Shown here in pieces: positions 1 through 5,794 of a DNA stretch of 7,390 nt (the first letter of the stretch is position 1; each line of letters starts with the position of its first letter). The notes under the pieces were generated by a model. It had not been told where the DNA came from and searched no databases. It saw only the letters and a program-made list of their open reading frames with translations. The DNA comes from Acinetobacter sp. UBA6641 (GTDB taxonomy: Bacteria > Pseudomonadota > Gammaproteobacteria > Pseudomonadales > Moraxellaceae). The DNA is taken from contig DKLL01000260.1 in the NCBI GenBank assembly GCA_002455755.1, forward strand, positions 1 to 7,390, given 5' to 3'. Made by a program: the position numbers and the translations under genes.

Positions 1-681
1 TGGTCGATTCTGGCACTCGGTGCAGTTGAACGATTAATTCATCATATCATTGATCTGGATGCTATTAACCGCATTCAGCTCAATGAATTGAAAGGCAAAA
101 TGTTGCGTGTGGTGATTGACTCGCCACAGCTCTCTGTCGATGTGTTTTTTGACGATGGCAAGGTTCGCCTGGAGCCGACGCCAACAGGACACACTGAAAG
201 CGCATCCATCTTTGAACAACGCCCATTCGAGCAGCAGTCAAGCATGACTGAAGCAACGGCGACCTTGCATGTCAAAAATGTGGTTGAGCTGATCAAACTG
301 CTATTGGCTGAAGATGTCGGTAATATCCCATTGCAAGGTGATTATCACCTGTTGCAGGATATTCAACGCATCATGCAACAGGCCGAACCCGATTTAGCTG
401 CACATTTAAGTCCATGGATTGGTCCTGCCCTAGCCCATGAACTAGGTAAAATCCAGCTGGCACCGAAATATTTAAAACGTTCTTTAGAAAGTTATTTATT
501 CTTTGCTGAAGATGCGTTAAAAGAAGATACCGGCTTATTTGCTCCACGCTGGCAAATGGATGATTTGCAGCAGGATACCCGAATTTTCAATCAAAATTTA
601 GATCGTGCCGAAGCCAAAATTCAGCAGCTTCAGGCGCAGATTGATGCTTTAGACATACCTCCGGCTTCACCTCAAGATTAG
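1..681 (+). CDS. ubiJ: UbiJ, SCP2-domain ubiquinone biosynthesis accessory factor (5' end missing)
   Basis: The reading frame is open from the first base, so the gene begins upstream of the window and 226 residues are visible. UbiJ is a lipid-binding SCP2 (sterol carrier protein 2)-type factor that works with UbiK and the soluble Ubi complex in late ubiquinone synthesis. The visible N-terminal segment (VERLIHHIIDLDAINRIQLN, then LKGKMLRVVI) matches the usual UbiJ opening, in which a short helix precedes the SCP2 beta-sheet. The middle carries the SCP2-like stretch ending in LAEDVGNIPLQGDYHLLQDI. The C-terminal ~35 residues form a Gln/Ala/Leu-rich coiled coil (AEAKIQQLQAQIDAL), as in E. coli UbiJ. 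A TTG at 88 is not the start, because homologous sequence continues upstream of it. Only 12 bases separate it from ubiB, so the two are probably co-transcribed; ubiE would be expected upstream. The family call rests on recalled similarity and gene order. Confidence 0.88.
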   Translation, partial: WSILALGAVERLIHHIIDLDAINRIQLNELKGKMLRVVIDSPQLSVDVFFDDGKVRLEPTPTGHTESASIFEQRPFEQQSSMTEATATLHVKNVVELIKLLLAEDVGNIPLQGDYHLLQDIQRIMQQAEPDLAAHLSPWIGPALAHELGKIQLAPKYLKRSLESYLFFAEDALKEDTGLFAPRWQMDDLQQDTRIFNQNLDRAEAKIQQLQAQIDALDIPPASPQD

Positions 682-693
682 GTAATTACATAT

Positions 694-2313
694 ATGATTC
701 CGCATGTTTCACGTTTACTCGAACTTTGGCGCATTGCCGCGCACTATAGACTCGACACGTTGTTTCCTGCGGAAGAATTACCAGAAAAAGCCCGTCATGT
801 TTTAAGCCTGATTCGCATGCACCCTGCGGCATGGTCTAGCCGCGAACGTAAAAATCCACTGAAGCTGAAAGAAGCTTTGGAAGAAATGGGACCTCTGGCG
901 ATTAAACTTGGGCAATTGCTTTCAACCCGCCGTGACTTGATCCCACCGGAAGTTTTACAGCAATTGGTGCTTTTACAAGACCGGGTCAAACCGTTTGACA
1001 ATAGCGTTGCCAAAACCCGCATTCAAGAATCGCTCAAGGCCGATGTAAATACCTTGTTTGCCCGTTTTGATGAACAACCGCTTGCCGCAGCGTCCATTGC
1101 TCAAGTGCACACCGCGGCGCTACATGATGGTCGTGAAGTGGTGGTAAAAGTCACCCGTCCCGACATTCGTCAGCAAATTTTACAAGATTTTGAAATTCTG
1201 GATTGGCTCGGTGCAGCGTTGGAAAAACGCCTGGAAGCAGCACGTGCCCTGCATTTGTCGGAAATCATTCAGGACTATCGTCAAATTATTCTGAATGAAC
1301 TGGATTTGACTTTAGAAGCCGACAACACCCGTCGTATGCGCCATTACTTCACCGGTTCAAGCATGATGTATGTACCTGAAGTATATATGGACAGCAAAGA
1401 TGTGATGGTGGCTGAGCGCATTACCGGTGTTCCCATTTCCGACACGGCTACTTTTGACAAGATGGGCATGAATCGTGCGGACTTGGCCGAGAAAGGTTTA
1501 ACCATCTTTTTTACCCAGGTGTTCCGCGACAACTTCTTCCATGCCGACATGCATCCAGGAAATGTATTTGTCGAAACCATAAATCCTGCCAATCCACGCT
1601 TTATTGCACTGGATTGCGCAATTATGGGTGAGCTGTCCAAGCATGATCAAATGACCGTGGCACGCATGTTACTGGCGGTGATGAACAGCGATTTCATGCA
1701 GCTGATTCTGGTGGTGCATCAAGCTGGCTGGATTCCGCCCGGGACTGACCAGGATGCCTTGGCACGTGAAATGCGTCGCACTGTAGGGCCTATGGTATCG
1801 AAACCGATGCATGAGCTGGACTTTGCCGGCATCCTGATTCAGGTCATGGATATCGCCCGTCGTTTCCATCTGGAAATTCCGCCACAACTGATGCTCTTGC
1901 TGAAAACCTTAGTGCATGTCGAAGGTTTGGGAACTGATCTTTATCCTGAACTGGACATCTGGAAACTGGCGAAACCGATCCTCAGTGACTGGATTAAAGC
2001 GCAAATGAATCCGCAGAAGAACCTGAAGGAATTGGGACAAAAAATTCCTGATCTTCTGCTCGGGGCACAGGACTTGCCTAGCCTGATGATCGACAGTTTA
2101 AATGGTCTAAAAAATCAGTCAGCCTGGCATTCAAAACAGTTAAATGAATTGCAAAGCATGCGTTTGCAAATGGAACATCAGCAAAAACGCAGCTGGATTT
2201 TTGGTAGCCTTATGGCAATTTTGTTATCAATTGCGATTATTGCACCTTGGTACGTTTCCATTATCCTGATCATGCTGGCAAGCTTGCTGGCGATCTGGCG
2301 TATTTTTAAGTAA
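694..2313 (+). CDS. ubiB: UbiB, atypical kinase-like (ADCK/ABC1) protein of ubiquinone biosynthesis
   Basis: A 539-residue protein, the usual UbiB length, required for ubiquinone synthesis. The family has a protein-kinase-like fold with ATPase activity and is thought to help extract or deliver hydrophobic intermediates at the inner membrane. Visible family features: the KxGQ motif (K71-L-G-Q74), the Ala-rich loop that replaces the kinase Gly-loop (AAASIAQVH, 131-139), the putative ATP-binding Lys in VVVKVTRP (K152), the acidic NELDLTLEAD segment (201-210), the catalytic-loop HADMHPGN (283-290), and the metal-binding Asp in LDCAIMG (D307). The C-terminus ends in two hydrophobic segments (about 501-520 and 522-537) that form a membrane hairpin anchor. 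The ATG at 694 gives the expected N-terminus; the ribosome site is weak (AGG at 680-682). An oddity is Ala at 309, where E. coli UbiB has DCG. No convincing intrinsic terminator follows the stop. Confidence 0.97.
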   Translation: MIPHVSRLLELWRIAAHYRLDTLFPAEELPEKARHVLSLIRMHPAAWSSRERKNPLKLKEALEEMGPLAIKLGQLLSTRRDLIPPEVLQQLVLLQDRVKPFDNSVAKTRIQESLKADVNTLFARFDEQPLAAASIAQVHTAALHDGREVVVKVTRPDIRQQILQDFEILDWLGAALEKRLEAARALHLSEIIQDYRQIILNELDLTLEADNTRRMRHYFTGSSMMYVPEVYMDSKDVMVAERITGVPISDTATFDKMGMNRADLAEKGLTIFFTQVFRDNFFHADMHPGNVFVETINPANPRFIALDCAIMGELSKHDQMTVARMLLAVMNSDFMQLILVVHQAGWIPPGTDQDALAREMRRTVGPMVSKPMHELDFAGILIQVMDIARRFHLEIPPQLMLLLKTLVHVEGLGTDLYPELDIWKLAKPILSDWIKAQMNPQKNLKELGQKIPDLLLGAQDLPSLMIDSLNGLKNQSAWHSKQLNELQSMRLQMEHQQKRSWIFGSLMAILLSIAIIAPWYVSIILIMLASLLAIWRIFK

Positions 2314-2760
2314 GACTCTGATTATAGTTATGCATAAGCTATCACTGGATAAAATAGTGCTTGGAATGATGAGTTAAATTCATCTCTAAACTCACCTCTT
2401 TAATTACTGCCATGTCTTAAACTTTACATAATTTACACGAATTTATTTTGTGTTATTAAAGACTTTTAGAGATTTGCAGCAAGCTGTTAAAAAATATCTG
2501 AACCAGAAGGAATTTCTGAGAGCGTTATTATCTCCTGATAGGTTGCAGATATAGGAGTGAAAAGCAGCCAGGCCATGAAAATGTATCTGATCCTTTATAC
2601 TCGTCTAATCTTAAAAGACAGGTTGAGAATTTACTTATAAGCACAAAGCCCAAAAATTTCATCCTATTATTTATGCATTTATATTTTTCAGGAATTTATG
2701 AAAAATATATCTCATTGATTGAAATATAATCATTGCGGGCAGAACTAAATGTAAATCAAT

Positions 2761-2940
2761 AAAAATCAAATAAAAAATTTAAAAGTTATTATATTTATTA
2801 ACAATAAAGGATTTATTTTTTAGATTTATTTTAAATAACAAAAAAACACAAAATACATCAAAAAAAATATAAGATTATGAAAAATATAATAAAAAATTAT
2901 AATAAATTTCAATAAAAATAAAAATAAAGATGATTTAGCT
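2761..2940. promoter_or_regulatory. Extremely AT-rich tract, likely curved and H-NS-type silenced
   Basis: A hand count gives 18 G/C in these 180 bases (10%), against roughly 25-60% in single lines of the neighbouring genes. The tract is dominated by repeated A-runs of 4-7 bases on the + strand, such as those around 2841-2868 and 2891-2896, which favour intrinsic bending. Such tracts upstream of accessory surface genes are typical binding zones for H-NS or similar xenogeneic silencers. That role is inferred; no specific binding site is seen. Confidence 0.5.
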
Positions 2941-2942
2941 AT

Positions 2943-2969
2943 GACTAAAATTTAGTCTAAAAGACTTTT
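2943..2969. repeat. Two overlapping/adjacent palindromes upstream of the lipoprotein gene
   Basis: GACTAAA-A-TTTAGTC (2943-2957) is a perfect 7-1-7 palindrome. Its right arm also belongs to a second inverted repeat, AGTCT-AAA-AGACT (2954-2966). Immediately after lies AAAAG-A-CTTTT (2959-2969), a 5-1-5 palindrome. The arrangement repeats a GAC/GTC core three times at 12- and 8-base steps, 75-100 bases before the lipoprotein start. It could be a tandem operator. If transcribed, it could form mutually exclusive hairpins. In such A/T-rich DNA some symmetry arises by chance, so the functional role is uncertain. Confidence 0.45.
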
Positions 2970-3031
2970 CTTAAAAAATAAGTTAAAAAATACACTATCA
3001 AATAACTTTAAAAAAACCGTTACAAAAAACC

Positions 3032-3036
3032 AGGGA
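3032..3036 (+). promoter_or_regulatory. Ribosome binding site of the lipoprotein gene
   Basis: AGGGA lies 7 bases before the ATG at 3044. It is the only GC-rich word in the leader and fixes the start that gives a complete lipoprotein signal peptide. Confidence 0.75.
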
Positions 3037-3043
3037 ATATACA

Positions 3044-4489
3044 ATGAAAAATCATGCGTTAAAATGGTCGACCTTAGCTTCTGCAATTCTATTAACTGCT
3101 TGTGGTGGGGGTGGAGGTGACGGAGGCTCTGAAGCGCCTTTTAACCCTAAAACTATTTCTGGTACAGCTGTGGATTTTTATTTAGCTGGTGCAGATGTTG
3201 ACTTTACCAACTCGGCTTGTCAAGAGGCTTATCCAGATCTAAAAACAGATGAAAACGGCAAATTTTCTTTTAAAACGACTATAAACTGTCAAGAAACCGG
3301 TTTTATCATTACTGGTGGTGTTGATACAGTGACCAAACTTCCATTTGCTGGAGAGTTAAAAGTTAAACCTATTAACTATCAAGCTTCATCGACTAATGAA
3401 ATAGTTGCAACGCCTTTAACGACTTTACAAGCTGAACTTCCTGCAGCTGAATTTCAGGATGTACTTAGTAAGCTAGGTTTTAGTCTGAATGAAGATGTCA
3501 CTACATTTGATCCAATTGCTGAGGGATCTAATAATCAACAGGCAGCAGTGTTTGTATTACAACAAATTTTAACTCAACTTGAAGATTCCGGTTTGACTAT
3601 GGCCCAAGCCGTTAAAGCCATTCAAACAGCAGCAGCTACGACACCTCTTCTTACTAATTTTGGGGTAAATACCACTGCTGTAACACTGATATTCAATACT
3701 GCTGCACAATCTGCTTCTGATGAAGTTAAAACAGCATTACAAGAGAATCAGGCAAAAGCAGAAGCTGTAACGGATATTATCAACACAGCTTTGACTTCAA
3801 CAGGAAATACCAAGTTAGAAGATTATTTAACTAACAACCCTGGTGTTATTGCTGACATTCAGGATGAAATTGCATCTGCTAGCTATAGTGGACTGAACGT
3901 TGCAAATAAAAATATTCAAGAAATTATTAATTCTCAAAATGATGCACGTCTATCCGTGGATAAGAACGCAATTGATTCTCTGGCTCAAGTGAAGTTTATT
4001 TTAAATAAAGCAACTACAGATACAGATTCTATTAAATTAGGCTTCCAGGCGACTGCTGCAATTGGTCAAAATGGCCAGCCTGAAACCCTGACCGCGTATA
4101 TTAGCAAGGTAAACGTTTCATTTGATAATAATATTGCCACCAGCAAAATTATCATTCCAGCTGGCGCTGTAATTGAAATTGAAACAACTTTGGCAAATGC
4201 ACCGAAAGGTTCATTCGAAGTTGCGCAGAATACCGAGTTTACCGGTGATTCAATTTCTCTGTCAGATCTAGCAAATAAATTCACAGTCTTACGTCAACCT
4301 TATACCAACTACAAGAATTTGATTACTTCAAGCAACTTCGTTAATGCTGATGTATCTGTTTTTGTTGCTCCGACTGTTTATCCAATCTCTGCAGCTTTAG
4401 GTTTAAACCTGGGTTCATTTGCTATTCCAAATAAACCTGCAACTGCCTTCAGCGGTGTTACCACTACAGGCTACTTTACGATTCAATAA
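3044..4489 (+). CDS. Outer-membrane lipoprotein with Gly-rich linker and Ig/regulatory-like N-terminal domain, unknown function
   Basis: A 481-residue lipoprotein. The signal peptide is clear: K2/K7 charged region, hydrophobic LASAILL, and the lipobox L17-T-A-C20, with Cys20 the predicted lipidated residue. Gly, not Asp, follows Cys20, which favours Lol sorting to the outer membrane. A flexible linker of seven Gly and one Asp (21-28) comes next. Residues about 38-130 (ISGTAVDFYLAGADVDF, DENGKFSF, GGVDTVTKLPFAGEL, ATPLTTL) match a module common in Shewanella, Vibrio and Acinetobacter surface lipoproteins and adhesins, a carboxypeptidase-regulatory or Ig-like beta-sandwich. C59 and C82 could form a disulfide. 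Residues about 134-300 are Ala/Gln/Asn-rich and mainly helical (LGFSLNEDVTTFDPIAEG is a recurring follow-on element of this family). Residues about 312-481 alternate in a beta-rich way and I do not recognise them. There is no catalytic motif. GC is low (16/60 at 3901-3960). It is followed by a hairpin terminator and an outer-membrane barrel gene. The localisation call is strong; function is unknown. Confidence 0.85.
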   Translation: MKNHALKWSTLASAILLTACGGGGGDGGSEAPFNPKTISGTAVDFYLAGADVDFTNSACQEAYPDLKTDENGKFSFKTTINCQETGFIITGGVDTVTKLPFAGELKVKPINYQASSTNEIVATPLTTLQAELPAAEFQDVLSKLGFSLNEDVTTFDPIAEGSNNQQAAVFVLQQILTQLEDSGLTMAQAVKAIQTAAATTPLLTNFGVNTTAVTLIFNTAAQSASDEVKTALQENQAKAEAVTDIINTALTSTGNTKLEDYLTNNPGVIADIQDEIASASYSGLNVANKNIQEIINSQNDARLSVDKNAIDSLAQVKFILNKATTDTDSIKLGFQATAAIGQNGQPETLTAYISKVNVSFDNNIATSKIIIPAGAVIEIETTLANAPKGSFEVAQNTEFTGDSISLSDLANKFTVLRQPYTNYKNLITSSNFVNADVSVFVAPTVYPISAALGLNLGSFAIPNKPATAFSGVTTTGYFTIQ

Positions 4490-4497
4490 TCAAAAAT

Positions 4498-4528
4498 AAA
4501 AAAAGCCAGTGATTCATCACTGGCTTTT
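4498..4528. terminator. Hairpin terminator between lipoprotein and barrel genes
   Basis: The 13-base arms at 4501-4513 and 4516-4528 are perfectly complementary (core AGCCAGTGAT / ATCACTGGCT), realistically with a 4-base loop. The forward T-run is only TTTT followed by CTCTC. The A-run on the other side (4498-4504, preceded by more A) gives the minus-strand transcript the better U-tail. It should therefore act in both directions and may be leaky forward. It begins 8 bases after the lipoprotein stop and ends 27 bases before the next start. Confidence 0.88.
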
Positions 4529-4555
4529 CTCTCACTTTCTATTTGGTAATTAAAG

Positions 4556-5656
4556 TTGAAAAATCAATCATTACTTTTTATTTCTGTAGCATTTATTATT
4601 TCTAATACCTATGCCGCACCCGATGATTTGTTTTTACAAGCCACGCCCGCTAAAAATAAGCTTACTACCAATCTAAGCCTAGATTTAGTTAATGATACTG
4701 TCGACTTTTTAGACTTACGAGAAAGCGAAGGTGTTCAAGGAGATTCTGGAGATTATATAGGTGCCCATATCAATGCCCAGTATCAATTTCATCCTGAATG
4801 GTCTATCAATGCTGACTATTGGCGTCGAGAAATTGAGTTTGGAAAAGATACCAATAAGTTAAATTCTGGAGCCTTAGGGATTACTTACTTCCCGGAAAGT
4901 CTTTCGACTGATCGATCCAATCTTGCCTTTAAACTGTCTTTCTGGGGCAATCAAGCTGATGAATTAGCGAAAACCTCCCCTACCAGTGTGAATGGCCGTA
5001 CCATTAATGAGGTGGTGGTTTCTAATCCGCGTGACACCCAAATTCAGCTAGACACTATTTTTAGCCATAAAATTGACTTTATGAATCAAGTGAATTTATT
5101 TGGTTCTTTAGGATATAGCAAAGTTAAAGTAGATGAATTGGATTTGATGGTTCATTTGACCGGAAATGGGCGGGACTGTAAAGCCAATATCAATATTAAC
5201 TCGAATAATCAGTTAACCGGAACACCGATTGGTCGCTGTCTGATTGATGGCCTCATTGTACGTGATATTGATGTTGGAAATTATGCGGGCCGATTTGACC
5301 TGGATGTCCAAAAGGACCTTAACTATGATGCTTATTATGCAGGCTTAGGCGGGTCATGGAACTGGCGCTATAAACAATTTGAAAGCCAGCTCGCCTACCA
5401 TTACCAACGCTTGTGGCGCGACAATATCGATGACCGTGTTGCTAATTTTGGCAATCAGGCGATTAAAGACAATCATACCATTGGGGCCAAGTTCAGTTAT
5501 GATTTTACCCCTAAATTGACAGCTTACCTGCAAGGCCAGATTTTCCAAAATAACTTAATTGGCTATGTACCCTTCTTATATAATGGGGTCACTGCTTCCC
5601 GTTTAGACAAACGTTATGGATTGGCTTCTATTGGCGTTCAATACCGCGGTTTCTAA
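4556..5656 (+). CDS. Outer-membrane beta-barrel protein, family not recognised
   Basis: A 366-residue protein starting at TTG. That start is chosen because a stop codon (4547-4549) lies just upstream in frame and because it gives a complete signal peptide: K2, hydrophobic LLFISVAFII, and cleavage after A20 (NTYA before APDD). The mature ~346 residues show alternating amphipathic strands with aromatic girdles (INAQYQFHPEWSINADYW, AYYAGLGGSWNWRY, FESQLAYHYQRLW) and end in the typical barrel C-terminus: a last strand YGLASIGVQYRGF with terminal Phe, the BAM recognition signal. C208 and C228 flank a Asn/Gly-rich stretch that is probably an extracellular loop closed by a disulfide. There are no TonB box or plug, no TPR region as in Slam translocons, and no autotransporter passenger. 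The ribosome site is poor. GC is low (15/60 at 5041-5100), like the upstream lipoprotein gene. It could be a porin-like channel, a surface receptor, or a partner for the lipoprotein. Barrel nature is confident; function is not. Confidence 0.82.
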   Translation: MKNQSLLFISVAFIISNTYAAPDDLFLQATPAKNKLTTNLSLDLVNDTVDFLDLRESEGVQGDSGDYIGAHINAQYQFHPEWSINADYWRREIEFGKDTNKLNSGALGITYFPESLSTDRSNLAFKLSFWGNQADELAKTSPTSVNGRTINEVVVSNPRDTQIQLDTIFSHKIDFMNQVNLFGSLGYSKVKVDELDLMVHLTGNGRDCKANININSNNQLTGTPIGRCLIDGLIVRDIDVGNYAGRFDLDVQKDLNYDAYYAGLGGSWNWRYKQFESQLAYHYQRLWRDNIDDRVANFGNQAIKDNHTIGAKFSYDFTPKLTAYLQGQIFQNNLIGYVPFLYNGVTASRLDKRYGLASIGVQYRGF

Positions 5657-5661
5657 GCCTC

Positions 5662-5690
5662 AAAAAAGCCTGAGTCCTTCAGGCTTTTTT
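5662..5690. terminator. Rho-independent terminator after the barrel gene
   Basis: Arms AAAAAAGCCTGA (5662-5673) and TCAGGCTTTTTT (5679-5690) pair perfectly around a 5-base loop, and the right arm ends in a T6 run. It starts 5 bases after the stop codon. The A6 on the left side makes it usable in both directions. It closes the low-GC cassette before the phospholipase gene. Confidence 0.93.
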
Positions 5691-5704
5691 ATTGCCTATA
5701 TGAC

Positions 5705-5722
5705 TCCAAAGTCACCTTTGGA
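5705..5722. repeat. 18-base inverted repeat, candidate operator
   Basis: TCCAAAG-TCAC-CTTTGGA has two perfect 7-base arms around a 4-base spacer. No T-run follows, so it is not a terminator. It lies 12 bases before the -35 of the predicted promoter of the phospholipase gene, where an activator or repressor dimer could bind. No known regulator is recognised. Confidence 0.4.
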
Positions 5723-5734
5723 CACTTCTCGCCA

Positions 5735-5762
5735 TTGGGATCAATTCGCTTTCGCTTAAAAT
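5735..5762 (+). promoter_or_regulatory. Predicted sigma70 promoter of the patatin-like gene
   Basis: TTGGGA (5735-5740, 4 of 6 consensus) and TAAAAT (5757-5762, 5 of 6) are separated by 16 bases. A start near 5769 would give a leader of about 26 bases before the ATG at 5795. A promoter is needed here because a strong terminator stands just upstream. Confidence 0.5.
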
Positions 5763-5794
5763 AATAAGACATTTGTATATTTTAATGAGAAGCC

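Larger units (their letters stand above)
2314..3043 (+). other. 730-base intergenic region, no intact gene
   Basis: This spacer separates the ubiquinone operon from the lipoprotein gene. The first part (2314 to about 2740) has ordinary low GC and contains only very short open frames, one of which (2450-2554) reads like protein and may be a gene relic. From about 2741 the sequence becomes extremely AT-rich, ending in overlapping palindromes at 2943-2969 and the lipoprotein leader. I saw no tRNA, no riboswitch-like conserved core and no good Rho-independent terminator after ubiB. A perfect TATAAT occurs at 2725-2730 but has no recognisable -35 at the right distance. The lipoprotein promoter must lie in this region, but I cannot place it confidently; the best candidate is TTCTTA (2968-2973) with TACACT (2991-2996), 17 bases apart, which is a weak match. 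Confidence 0.8.

Noticed and set aside
88..681. TTG at 88 as the start of the UbiJ gene
   Set aside because: The frame stays open to base 1 and the extra 29 residues match the normal UbiJ N-terminus, so the gene is cut by the window edge.
1344..1640. 98-residue minus-strand frame inside ubiB
   Set aside because: It is a shadow of a strongly conserved coding region, including the HADMHPGN motif, and has no motif of its own.
2370..2394. TGAGTT/AACTCA inverted repeat after ubiB as a terminator
   Set aside because: A 6-base stem with a 13-base loop and no T-tract is not a credible intrinsic terminator.
2725..2730. Perfect TATAAT as a promoter
   Set aside because: There is no -35 or extended -10 at the right distance, and such words are expected by chance in DNA this AT-rich.
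3107..3111. G5 run in the lipoprotein Gly linker as a phase-variation tract
   Set aside because: Five G is short for slipped-strand switching, and the Gly codons are mixed (GGT, GGG, GGA, GGC).
4556..5656. Barrel protein as a Slam-type lipoprotein translocon
   Set aside because: It lacks the N-terminal TPR region and is much shorter than Slam proteins as I recall them; adjacency to a lipoprotein alone does not support this.
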